Positions 1-7,102 are shown, counted from the stretch's first letter. The stretch is 7,611 nt of DNA from an uncultured cyanobacterium (GCA_903831165.1 CAIKWV010000200.1:1-7611), one strand, 5' to 3'. Notes: a model not told the origin generated them from the letters alone. Translations and numbers: made by a program.

Positions 1-130
1 GCAGGGCCGTGCAATCGAGCCGGCAGGCCTCCAGGTCGGCGGCCACGGCCTGCTGCAGCTGAGGGAGGGCCAGGCGGGCAAAATCGGCCGGCAGCTCCTC
101 GGTGCCGATTTCCAGCAGGAACGTGGCCAT
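1..130 (-). CDS. glyS: Glycyl-tRNA synthetase beta subunit, N-terminal fragment
   Basis: This is the first 43 codons of the beta subunit of the bacterial alpha2/beta2 glycyl-tRNA synthetase, which charges tRNA-Gly in the cytoplasm. The protein starts at the ATG whose complement is CAT at 128-130 and begins MATFLLEIGTEELPADFARL. The F-L-L-E-I-G-T-E-E-L-P block is the family's N-terminal signature. The rest of the gene, normally about 700 residues, lies left of the window. No good Shine-Dalgarno sequence precedes the ATG. A possible -10 hexamer, TACAGT on the minus strand, lies at 158-153, but no convincing -35 goes with it. The gene is divergent from sir and shares the 132-bp gap with it. Identification rests on the N-terminal signature alone but is quite specific. 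Confidence 0.93.
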   Translation of the reverse strand, partial: MATFLLEIGTEELPADFARLALPQLQQAVAADLEACRLDCTAL

Positions 131-262
131 GGATCAAGGCAGGAACAGCGCGACTGTATGCAACGACCGCCTGCTACGGGAATCCAGCATCAAGGTCCCC
201 AGTTCGAACCAGCCCCGGAGCCATTCGCTAGTTTCGGACTGATTCCGAATGCCGTTGAAACG
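131..262. promoter_or_regulatory. Divergent glyS/sir intergenic region
   Basis: This 132-bp gap lies between two divergent starts and must hold both promoters. It is visibly less GC-rich than the flanking genes. On the plus strand TAGTTT at 229-234 fits the TAnnnT -10 pattern. If used, it would put the transcript start about 20 nt before the sir ATG at 263 and would rule out the upstream ATG at 158. On the minus strand TACAGT at 158-153 could serve glyS. Neither has a clear -35 box, so both promoter calls are tentative. The gap also contains clustered TTCG/CGAA dyads, listed separately. Confidence 0.5.
202..250. promoter_or_regulatory. Cluster of TTCG/CGAA dyads, possible operator
   Basis: Two palindromes lie 23 bp apart upstream of sir. 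The first is GTTCGAAC at 202-209, a perfect 8-bp palindrome. The second is TTCGGA-ctgat-TCCGAA at 233-249, with 6-bp arms and a 5-nt spacer. A wider pair, CATTCG at 222-227 and CGAATG at 246-251, nests around it. The cluster overlaps the candidate sir -10 (229-234), as an operator would. The sequence matches neither the NtcA site (GTA-N8-TAC) nor the cyanobacterial LexA site that I know. A LysR-type sulfur regulator such as CysR is conceivable, but that is inference only. Confidence 0.35.
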
Positions 263-2017
263 ATGCCTCCGACGCCGGTAGCCGACAACCCGTCCACCGG
301 TTCGGCGCCGACCAAGTTTGAGGCCCTCAAGGCCGCCAGCGGGCACCTGAAGGAACCTCTGCTCAGCGAACTCGACAACGGGAGCCTCAATTTCAGTGAA
401 TCGGCGGTCCAGATCCTGAAGTTTCACGGCAGCTATCAACAGGACAACCGCGACAACCGACGCAAGGGCACCGACAAGGATTGGCAGATGATGCTGCGCC
501 TGCGCAGCCCCGGCGGCCGGATCCCCCCCGACCTCTACCTGGCACTGGACGAGCTGGCGGATCGCCTCGGCAACGGCACCCTCAGGGCCACGACCCGCCA
601 GGCCTTTCAGATGCATGGCATCGCCAAGGCGGATCTGCGGGAGGTGATCGGCACGATCGTCCGCTCCATGGGCTCCACGCTCTCGGCCTGCGGAGACATC
701 AATCGCAACGTGATGGCGCCGGCCACCCCTTCCAGCAGCGGCGGCTACCCCGCCGCCCGCCAGCTGGCCGATGACATTGCCGATCTGCTGACGCCCCAGG
801 CAGCCGAAGGGTCCTATCTGGATCTCTGGGTGGACGGCGACCTGAGCTACCGCATCAAGCCCCGACTCAGCGTGCGCCGGGTGAAGGCGCGCCAGGCCGA
901 AGGGCCGCTGTTCAGCGGCGATGCCGCCGAACCCCTCTATGGCGCCACCTACCTACCGCGCAAGTTCAAGATCGCCGTCACCGTTCCGGGTGACAACTCG
1001 GTGGATCTGCTGACCCAGGACATCGGCCTGGTGTTGTTCAGCGATGGCTCGGGCCGGCCCCTGGGTTGCAATGTCTATGTCGGTGGTGGCATGGGCCGCA
1101 CCCACAACAAGGACGAGACCTTCGCCCGCACCGCCGATCCCCTCGGCTGGGTGGCCATTGAGCATGTGCTCGATCTGGTGCAGGCCATCGCAGCCCTGCA
1201 GCGGGACCATGGCGACCGCCAGCAACGACGCCATGCCCGGATGAAATATCTGATCCAGGACCGGGGTGTGGCCTGGTTCCGGGAGGAACTCAAGCACTAC
1301 TTTCCCCAGCCGATCGCGCGCCTGCGCCAGGAACCCAAGGTCAAGCTGCTGGACTACCTGGGCTGGAACCGTCAGGGCGACGGCCTCTGGTTCGTGGGTC
1401 TGCCCCTGATCTGTGGACGCCTCGAGGGACAGACCAAAGTCGGCCTGCGTCAGCTTGTGGCCACGTACCAGCTCGACGTGCGCCTCACCCCGAACCAGGA
1501 TCTGCTGCTCTGCAACATCGGCAGCAATCAGCGCAAGGGTCTGGCCGAAGCCCTGGGGCGCCTCGGTTTTGATGCTCCCGAGGCACCGGAGCCGCTGGCG
1601 CGCCATGCGATCGCCTGCCCGGCCCTGCCCACCTGCGGTCTGGCCATCACCGAATCGGAGCGCATCCTGCCCCAGGTGCTGGAGCGGGTGCAGGTGTTGT
1701 TGACCAGCCTGGGGATCGAGAAATCGATCCTGATCCGCATGACCGGCTGCCCGAATGGTTGTGCCCGCCCCTACATGGCTGAGATCGGCCTGGTGGGCAG
1801 CGGCGTGGAGAGCTATCAGCTCTGGCTTGGCGGCACGCCCGGGCTGACCACCCTGGCCCGGCCGTTCCTGGAGAAACTCCCCCTGGATGAGCTGGAGGCC
1901 ACGCTGGAGCCGCTGCTGAGGGCCTGGAAGCAGGAAGCCGGCCCGCGCACCAGCCTGGGCGACTGGGTCAACAAGCAGGGCGACGCTCGCGTCAAGTCTC
2001 TGCTGGTCCAGCCGTGA
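263..2017 (+). CDS. sir: Ferredoxin-sulfite reductase
   Basis: This 584-residue enzyme uses six electrons from reduced ferredoxin to turn sulfite into sulfide, the last step of assimilatory sulfate reduction. It carries siroheme and a 4Fe-4S cluster. The cluster ligands are visible as C-x5-C (C452, C458 in CPALPTC) and C-x3-C (C496, C500 in GCPNGC). The four basic active-site residues known from E. coli CysI are matched by R112 (TTRQAF), R148 (GDINRNV), and K234 and K236 (KFK). The motif GCPNGCARPY favours sulfite over nitrite reductase. I chose the ATG at 263 because family similarity starts soon after it and the region upstream looks regulatory. An in-frame ATG at 158 would add 35 atypical residues and cover the dyads. 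Neither start has a clear Shine-Dalgarno sequence. A small gene follows with a 4-nt overlap. No frameshift or missing key residue is seen. Confidence 0.96.
   Translation: MPPTPVADNPSTGSAPTKFEALKAASGHLKEPLLSELDNGSLNFSESAVQILKFHGSYQQDNRDNRRKGTDKDWQMMLRLRSPGGRIPPDLYLALDELADRLGNGTLRATTRQAFQMHGIAKADLREVIGTIVRSMGSTLSACGDINRNVMAPATPSSSGGYPAARQLADDIADLLTPQAAEGSYLDLWVDGDLSYRIKPRLSVRRVKARQAEGPLFSGDAAEPLYGATYLPRKFKIAVTVPGDNSVDLLTQDIGLVLFSDGSGRPLGCNVYVGGGMGRTHNKDETFARTADPLGWVAIEHVLDLVQAIAALQRDHGDRQQRRHARMKYLIQDRGVAWFREELKHYFPQPIARLRQEPKVKLLDYLGWNRQGDGLWFVGLPLICGRLEGQTKVGLRQLVATYQLDVRLTPNQDLLLCNIGSNQRKGLAEALGRLGFDAPEAPEPLARHAIACPALPTCGLAITESERILPQVLERVQVLLTSLGIEKSILIRMTGCPNGCARPYMAEIGLVGSGVESYQLWLGGTPGLTTLARPFLEKLPLDELEATLEPLLRAWKQEAGPRTSLGDWVNKQGDARVKSLLVQP
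1607..1614. repeat. HIP1 octamer GCGATCGC
   Basis: This perfect copy of the highly iterated palindrome of cyanobacteria lies inside sir, across the codons just before the first cluster cysteine. It is the only full octamer I found. The hexamer core CGATCG occurs about 14 times across the window by eye. The copy supports a cyanobacterial origin and has no known gene-specific role. Confidence 0.85.
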
Positions 2018-2406
2018 ACCAGCACCATTCCCTCCTGTGGCGCACCAGCACCGCGGCCTGCGGCGTGCTGAAGGCAGGCCTCGTCGCCATCGTGCTGGTT
2101 CTGCCGGCGGCAGCGGCCGAGAAACCCCCGCCGCCGCCACCGCATCAGAAGATCTATGACCCGGACCCGGAGATCTGCAAGACGAGCGCCCTGCAGAGCA
2201 CCTTCCAGCAGCAGCTGCTGCCCTGGGCGGACCAGCCGGCCACGGTTCAAGCCCGCCTGCGCGAGCTGCAGCTGGAGATGCTGCGCGCCACCTTGAAGCG
2301 TTGCGTTGACAAGGGTTTGATGAGCACCGAGCAGGCAACGGCGATTGCGCGGGAGCTGGGACAAGCTGGGGCGAATCCGATTCAGCCCTCCGGCGCCCGC
2401 CCGTAG
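2014..2406 (+). CDS. Small exported proline-rich protein of unknown function
   Basis: I do not recognise this 130-residue protein. It starts at a GTG that overlaps the sir stop codon (GTGA, 4 nt), which suggests translational coupling to sir. Residues 18-34 form a hydrophobic stretch preceded by basic residues and followed by A-A-A-A-E, so a signal peptide cut near residue 35 is likely. A second GTG at codon 18 would give a more compact signal peptide and is an alternative start. The mature part begins with six prolines (38-43). It contains C55 and C97, which could form a disulfide outside the cytoplasm, and its C-terminal half is predicted by eye to be helical. The last 25 nt overlap the 3' end of the opposing dipeptidase gene. 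Coding is supported by the coupling, the signal-peptide architecture and the clean frame. A role in sulfur metabolism would be speculation from position only. Confidence 0.72.
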   Translation: MNQHHSLLWRTSTAACGVLKAGLVAIVLVLPAAAAEKPPPPPPHQKIYDPDPEICKTSALQSTFQQQLLPWADQPATVQARLRELQLEMLRATLKRCVDKGLMSTEQATAIARELGQAGANPIQPSGARP

Positions 2407-3086
2407 ATCGCCCTTGGTTCAGCGGTTCGCCAGGCCCACAGCTGATCGCCGTGGCTGAAATGCCACCACTCGTTCGGATGTTGGGCAAAGCCGGCGCCGA
2501 CCATGACCCGGCGCAGCAACTGACGCCGGCGATGCCAGCAGGCCGCCTCAGCGTCGGGCTCTAGCCGGGCGGCTTCACTGTGATGGTCCGGCTCGGAGAC
2601 GGGTCCGATCGCATCGATCTCGCCGCCCATGGCCAGCAGGCCGCCGGAGTCGTCCGCCAGGGTCAGGTCCACCGCAGCGCCGGTGCTATGGGGGGGCGGT
2701 GTGGCCGGATCGGCACTGGGGGGAGCCCAGAAACGGCCCACCTCGGCCACCACCTGCTCGCGCAGGGGGCTGGGACGATCGGGATCGATGCCGCGCCGGC
2801 GGCATTCGGCTGCGATGGCGTGATCGACCATGAATTGCTGAACCGCCAACGGCCGCCAGGCATCGAAAATCGCCAGGCAGCAGTGGGGTTGCTCAACCCG
2901 CAGCAGCGCCTCGGCCCTGAGCAGGCGCTGCACCACACCCGCTCGCAGGCGAAACGGCGAACCCAGCTGGCCATAGGGGGCACCGAGGCGCTGATAGGGA
3001 TGGGGCTCGATGCGCCGCAGGCCGGACGGCAGCTCCGTCAACGGCTCTGCGTTGTCGTCAATCGGGATCGGGCTCCAGGGACGCAT
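2382..3086 (-). CDS. ddpX: D-alanyl-D-alanine dipeptidase, M15D (VanX/DdpX) family
   Basis: This 234-residue zinc peptidase is expected to hydrolyse D-Ala-D-Ala, releasing D-alanine from peptidoglycan precursors or turnover products. The VanX active site is complete. The zinc ligands are H133 and D140 (HSTGAAVD) and H209, the catalytic glutamate is E206 (EWWHF), and the conserved arginine is R78 (DAWRP). Spacings match VanX (H116, D123, E181, H184). No signal peptide is seen, so it should act in the cytoplasm like VanX. The ATG lies 3 nt after the recG stop (TGAGCCATG). No Shine-Dalgarno sequence is visible, so it probably depends on ribosomes finishing recG. No VanH, VanA, VanR or VanS homologue is adjacent, so vancomycin resistance is not implied and recycling is the likelier job. 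A C7 run lies just before the H133 codon. The 3' end overlaps the opposing small gene by 25 nt. Confidence 0.9.
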   Translation of the reverse strand: MRPWSPIPIDDNAEPLTELPSGLRRIEPHPYQRLGAPYGQLGSPFRLRAGVVQRLLRAEALLRVEQPHCCLAIFDAWRPLAVQQFMVDHAIAAECRRRGIDPDRPSPLREQVVAEVGRFWAPPSADPATPPPHSTGAAVDLTLADDSGGLLAMGGEIDAIGPVSEPDHHSEAARLEPDAEAACWHRRRQLLRRVMVGAGFAQHPNEWWHFSHGDQLWAWRTAEPRAIYGRAPEG

Positions 3087-3089
3087 GGC

Positions 3090-5684
3090 TCAGTTCAGTC
3101 GGGCGGCATCGACCAGGCGCCGGCGCTGGGCCTCGAGGGCCTCACGCAGCAGGGGTTGGTGGCTGAGGTCCGGATCCTCGTGCAGCAGGCGCCTGGCCAC
3201 ATCCCGTGCCAGCTCCAGCATGTCGCCATCATCACTGAGACTGGCCAGGGCCAGATCGGGCAGGCCGGACTGGCGCGTGCCCAGCACCTGGCCCGGCCCC
3301 CGCAGGCGCAGATCCATCTCGGCGATCTCAAAGCCGTCATTGCTGCGCACCAACACCTCCAGTCGCTGCTTGGCGGTGGCGTTACGGCCGTCGTTGATCA
3401 ACAGGCAGTGGGAGGCCGCCGCCCCCCGACCCACCCGACCGCGCAACTGGTGCAACTGGGCCAGGCCGAAGCGATCGGCATGGTCGATCACCATCACACT
3501 GGCGGCCGGCACATCCACCCCCACCTCGACCACCGTGGTGGAAACGAGCACCTGGCAGGCGCCGGCGGTAAAGGCGGCAATGGCCCGTTGCTTCTCCTCG
3601 CTGTTGAGCCGGCCATGCAGCAACCCCACCTGCAGGTCGGGGAACACCTCCTCCGCCAGATGGCGGTGGACCTCCACCGCTGAACGCAGATCGAGCTTCT
3701 CCGAGTCCTCGACCAAGGGCAACACGACGTAGGCGCGCTGGCCCAGGGCCACTTGCTCCCGGATCAGGGCCCAGGCCTGATCCCGCTCGGCGGCGCGCAG
3801 CACCCGGGTGCGAATCGGCGTTCGTCCAGGCGGCAGCTCATCGATCTGGCTGACGTCAAGATCGCCGTGTACAGCCAGAGCCAGGGTTCTGGGAATCGGC
3901 GTGGCCGTCATCGTCAGCAGGTGGGGCTGGAGTCCCTTGGCCAGCAGGCGATTGCGTTGGCGCACCCCGAAGCGATGTTGTTCATCGACCACCACCAGAC
4001 CGAGGCGGTCGAACTCCACCGGATCCTCCAGCAGGGCATGGGTACCCACCAGCAACTGCAACTGACCGTTGGCCAGATCCTGCAGCATCTGCCGCCGGCG
4101 CCGCAGCGGCGTGGAGCCGGTGAGCAGCTCGACGCTGACCTGCAGGGGATTGAGCCACTCGACCAACTTGTTGTAGTGCTGTTCAGCCAGCACCTCGGTC
4201 GGAGCCATCAGGGCACCCTGGCAACCGGCCTCGATCGAAGCGAGCAGGGAGGCCAGGGCCACAACGGTCTTGCCGCTGCCCACATCGCCCTGCACCAGGC
4301 GGGCCATGGGCTGGGGCCTGGCCATGTCGGCGCGGATCTCCGCCAGCACCCGCTGCTGCGCCCCCGTCAGGCGAAAGGGAAGCAGCTCCAGGAAGCGAAT
4401 CACCAGATCCTCCTGACCCGGCAGCAGCACCAGGGGTGGGGCCTGGCGCTGGCGCAGCCGCTCGCGGCGCTGGGCCAGCGCCAGCTGCAACAACAGGAAC
4501 TCATCGAACACCAGCCTTTGGCGACTGGCCTGCAATTGGTCCCGATCACGCGGCTGATGGATCTGCTGCAGGGCCGTGAAGCGACAGGGCATCGCCAGCT
4601 CCTGGCGCAGCGCCGCAGGCAGGGGATCGGGCCAGTGACGCACCAGGGGCAGCAGAGCGGCGATGGCGCGCCTCAGCCGATCGGCACCGAGGCCCTCGGT
4701 CAGGGCATACACGGGCACCAACCGGCCGATCTGCTCGGAACGCACCTCGGCACCGGGAGACTCGAGCACTTCGATCAGCGGATCGTTGAAGCTGGCTCCG
4801 TAGGGGCTGTCGCGCACCAGCCCACTGACGGCCACCGTGGCCCCGGGCGGATACAGGCGCTGCTGGGACTTGAGCCAACCGGGACTGGAAAAGCGCTTGC
4901 CGGCGAAAAACCGCGACACCCGCAGCCGACCCGTTACGTCCTGGAGTTGCAGTTCCAGGATCGCCAGGTTGGGATTGCGGGGACTGGCAAAGGCGTGACT
5001 GCTGCGCACGGTCGCCACGATCGTGGCGGTGCGACCCGCCTCGAGGGCCGCGATCCGTACCAGGTGGGCGTAATCGAGATAGTCGCGGGGGTAGTAATGC
5101 AGCAGATCCCGCACCACCAGCAGTCCCAGGCCCGCCAGCAGGGTGGCGAGTTTGGGACCGATGCCAGGCACCTCCACCAGCCCTTGCTCAGGCTCCAGCC
5201 GTCGCCCTGATCCTGAGGACGTGGCTGGGTCCGTGGTGGTTCCCAGCCGGAGCCGTGGCGGCCCCACGGGTCGCTCCGGCAGCTGGCTGCGGCGCAGCTC
5301 ATGCAGCCGCTGACGCAGCTGGGCCACCAACTGACGCCGCCGGGGCTCCCCCTGTTCCGAATAGACCTGAAAACCGCTCAACAAGGGCGCCAAAGCCTGC
5401 TGTTGCTCGAGCGCCAAGCTGAAACCGGGTTGGCTGAGGCTTTGCACCACGAAGGTGCTGTAGGTGAGCTGGCGACCCTTGACGTCCAGGAAACCGCGAT
5501 CGGCCTCAAGCTGGCAGGCCTGCTGCAAGGCCCCGTACCAGCGATCGAACGCCGCCGGCAAGGCCGTTGCGCTGGCGGGCTCCACGGCGGCCGTGGCCGC
5601 AGGGGAAGCGGCAGCGGCGCTTGCCTGCTGCTGCTCCCGGCTCAGTTCTGGGGGGGGCGACTGTTGCGAATGTCCTGCAGCCAC
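3090..5684 (-). CDS. recG: ATP-dependent DNA helicase RecG
   Basis: RecG is a superfamily 2 helicase that remodels stalled replication forks and Holliday junctions. With the GTG at 5684 it has 864 residues. An N-terminal helical region of about 170 residues precedes the helix-hairpin-helix/wedge start (VPGIGPK, from residue 172). Motif I is GDVGSGKT (Lys472), motif II is DEQH (567-570), motif III is TATPIPRT, and motif VI is QLRGRVGRG (from 746). The C-terminal RecG block DLRLRGPGQVLGTRQSG follows. E. coli RecG, at 693 residues, lacks most of the N-terminal extension, which is usual in cyanobacteria. The start is uncertain. GTG 5684 has GAGG about 10 nt upstream but overlaps the previous gene by 43 nt. 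GTG 5585 (831 residues) and TTG 5561 (823 residues) avoid the overlap but lack a ribosome site. The ATG at 6065 lies deep in the previous gene and is rejected. ddpX follows after 3 nt. Confidence 0.95.
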   Translation of the reverse strand: MAAGHSQQSPPPELSREQQQASAAAASPAATAAVEPASATALPAAFDRWYGALQQACQLEADRGFLDVKGRQLTYSTFVVQSLSQPGFSLALEQQQALAPLLSGFQVYSEQGEPRRRQLVAQLRQRLHELRRSQLPERPVGPPRLRLGTTTDPATSSGSGRRLEPEQGLVEVPGIGPKLATLLAGLGLLVVRDLLHYYPRDYLDYAHLVRIAALEAGRTATIVATVRSSHAFASPRNPNLAILELQLQDVTGRLRVSRFFAGKRFSSPGWLKSQQRLYPPGATVAVSGLVRDSPYGASFNDPLIEVLESPGAEVRSEQIGRLVPVYALTEGLGADRLRRAIAALLPLVRHWPDPLPAALRQELAMPCRFTALQQIHQPRDRDQLQASRQRLVFDEFLLLQLALAQRRERLRQRQAPPLVLLPGQEDLVIRFLELLPFRLTGAQQRVLAEIRADMARPQPMARLVQGDVGSGKTVVALASLLASIEAGCQGALMAPTEVLAEQHYNKLVEWLNPLQVSVELLTGSTPLRRRRQMLQDLANGQLQLLVGTHALLEDPVEFDRLGLVVVDEQHRFGVRQRNRLLAKGLQPHLLTMTATPIPRTLALAVHGDLDVSQIDELPPGRTPIRTRVLRAAERDQAWALIREQVALGQRAYVVLPLVEDSEKLDLRSAVEVHRHLAEEVFPDLQVGLLHGRLNSEEKQRAIAAFTAGACQVLVSTTVVEVGVDVPAASVMVIDHADRFGLAQLHQLRGRVGRGAAASHCLLINDGRNATAKQRLEVLVRSNDGFEIAEMDLRLRGPGQVLGTRQSGLPDLALASLSDDGDMLELARDVARRLLHEDPDLSHQPLLREALEAQRRRLVDAARLN

Positions 5685-7102
5685 AGCCGTTCCGCCTCGT
5701 GCGCCTGGAGCCGCCGTTGCAGGCGACGGAATTGATGCGCCATTCTGCGCAACTCCTGGCGTTGCTGCTGCAGCCGGCGACGACAGGTGCGCAGGCGGGG
5801 CTCGTCCATCTCCAGGTCCACGGGTCGCAGCAGGATCGCCATGGCATGAACCTCGGCCATGCCGGCCCGGAGGCTGAACGGCATCTGCAGATGCAACACA
5901 TTCGAAGGGGCCGCCATGGTGTCGATCTGACCCTCGAGCACCGCATCGAGCAGGCTCACCGGCAGCAGTCCCCTGCTGATGCCCACCCGCAGCAGTTCGA
6001 CGTTCAGGGCGTGGGAGAGATTGCGCAGGCGACGCAGCAGGGCCTTCTCGAGACCATCGAGCCAACGCAGCAGCGTCACCGGATCCCGGGGCAGCCTGGC
6101 CTCCCGCCAGGGGGAGCTGGGGCCGGATCCAGAGCGGGGCGGTGCCTGGCGCATGGGATCGCCGGACTCCTCCATCGCTTCCCGCACGATCCTCAGGATC
6201 TCCGCCGTGTCGGGTCCCTGGGCCAGGCGCTCCTGCAGGCTTTCTGTCGGAAGCTCGGCGGCGTCGCTGGCGAGTCGCGAGCCCTGCTCCGCTATTGACA
6301 TCAAATCGCTGAAGGCAGCATCGAAGCCGTCTTCGTCGTCGCCCTCGTCATCGAGGTCCGTATCGTCGCCGGCTGGATCCTGCGTGACCTCGTCGAGTTC
6401 GGGCTCCGCCTCGGCGCCGGAGCCGTGGGAGGCGGAGCCAGCCGTGGGGCCGTGCTGATCAGCCGAGGAGTGGGATCCGGCTCCAGCACGTTCAGCCCGG
6501 GGCAGGTCCAGGCCCGGTGAGGCGTTCGGGGTCCCGGCAGCTGTCGGGCTGGCCGTAGGCGGCGCCAACGGCCGCCAGCCACCGATGTCGGTACTGAGGG
6601 GCAAGGAGAAATCGAGCCGGATCGAGCCAGCGGGCAACACCTGGACACCATCGCTTTCCCCCTGTTCCTGGGACGGATCTGAACCGGAGGGGCCGGGGGA
6701 ATGGTCGTCGCCGACCGATTCTGTGTCCGCCGGATCCCCGCTCAGGCTCTCCAGCAGCTGACGCTGCTGCCGGCGCTGCTGGTGCTGGGCTTCACGGTCA
6801 ATCTGATCGGCGAGGGCTGCCAGCTGCTCGACGGTGAGCAGACTGCTGCAGCGCTGCACCAAGGCCAGCAGGCGCCCATGCAGCAATTGCCGTTCCAGCG
6901 GAGCGAGGGCGGCATAGCGTTGGGGGTGGACCTGGGTGGCCAGATGGAAGCAGGCCTGCTCGACCCGTGCCGGCAGCACCTGCCGCAGCACCTGCAGGTA
7001 CAGGGCCACATGGCGGTAGAGCCCAGGATTGGAGGCCGCCAGAGCGGCGGCCATGGCCTCGATCGGATCGGGAGAGCTGCCGCGGTCCGGGTCAGGTGTC
7101 AC
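5642..7102 (-). CDS. Conserved-looking protein of unknown function between tsf and recG
   Basis: I cannot assign a function to this 486-residue protein. Residues 13-118 are helical and rich in Leu, Ala and Gln, ending in a run of Gln and Arg (107-114). Residues 120-330 look disordered (Ser, Pro, Gly, Asp). They contain an ordered-looking island at 153-180 with alternating hydrophobics and a Trp, and a strongly acidic patch at 246-265. Residues 338-486 form a second helical domain ending in a basic, Arg-rich probable coiled coil (435-475). No membrane segment, signal peptide or catalytic motif is visible. The start is a GTG 22 nt after the tsf stop without a clear ribosome site; ATG 7054 (codon 17) is an alternative. 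Tight placement after tsf and before recG suggests co-transcription. The acidic middle and basic tail could suit a nucleic-acid or ribosome-binding adaptor, but that is inference. Confidence 0.85.
   Translation of the reverse strand: MTPDPDRGSSPDPIEAMAAALAASNPGLYRHVALYLQVLRQVLPARVEQACFHLATQVHPQRYAALAPLERQLLHGRLLALVQRCSSLLTVEQLAALADQIDREAQHQQRRQQRQLLESLSGDPADTESVGDDHSPGPSGSDPSQEQGESDGVQVLPAGSIRLDFSLPLSTDIGGWRPLAPPTASPTAAGTPNASPGLDLPRAERAGAGSHSSADQHGPTAGSASHGSGAEAEPELDEVTQDPAGDDTDLDDEGDDEDGFDAAFSDLMSIAEQGSRLASDAAELPTESLQERLAQGPDTAEILRIVREAMEESGDPMRQAPPRSGSGPSSPWREARLPRDPVTLLRWLDGLEKALLRRLRNLSHALNVELLRVGISRGLLPVSLLDAVLEGQIDTMAAPSNVLHLQMPFSLRAGMAEVHAMAILLRPVDLEMDEPRLRTCRRRLQQQRQELRRMAHQFRRLQRRLQAHEAERLWLQDIRNSRPPQN
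5650..5657 (-). repeat. C8 homopolymer at the junction of the unknown gene and recG
   Basis: Eight G on the plus strand (C8 in the coding strand) span the Pro-Pro codons just before the stop of the unknown gene. They lie within the possible N-terminal part of recG. It is the longest mononucleotide run I found in the window; runs of seven occur in sir (523-529) and ddpX (2690-2696). The recG frame is -1 relative to the upstream frame here and is open across the run, so a -1 slip would bypass the stop and read into RecG. Confidence 0.8.

Noticed and set aside
158..262. 35-residue N-terminal extension of sulfite reductase from the ATG at 158
   Set aside because: The residues do not resemble the family N-terminus, no ribosome site is well placed, and the stretch carries operator-like dyads and a candidate -10.
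2381..2459. TTCAGC (2381, 2418) and GCTGAA (2454) as a possible terminator hairpin at the convergent gene ends
   Set aside because: The arms are only 6 bp, the loop is about 30 nt, and no T-run follows. It lies in coding sequence and looks like chance.
953..2488. 511-codon open frame on the minus strand opposite sir and the small gene
   Set aside because: Its composition (Ala, Arg, Gly, Gln-rich, no recognisable motif) is that of an antisense shadow in GC-rich DNA, and sir on the other strand is certain.
2580..3683. 367-codon open frame on the plus strand across ddpX and the end of recG
   Set aside because: It crosses two well-identified opposite-strand genes and has shadow-type composition.
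3753..5210. 485-codon open frame on the plus strand opposite recG
   Set aside because: It is Gln/His/Gly-rich with no domain pattern, and all RecG motifs lie on the opposite strand. The frame is open because stop codons are rare at this GC content.
5685..6065. 127-residue N-terminal extension of RecG from the ATG at 6065
   Set aside because: It lies wholly inside the helical C-terminal domain of the upstream gene in another frame, and its Arg/Gly/Pro/Ala composition is that of an out-of-frame reading.
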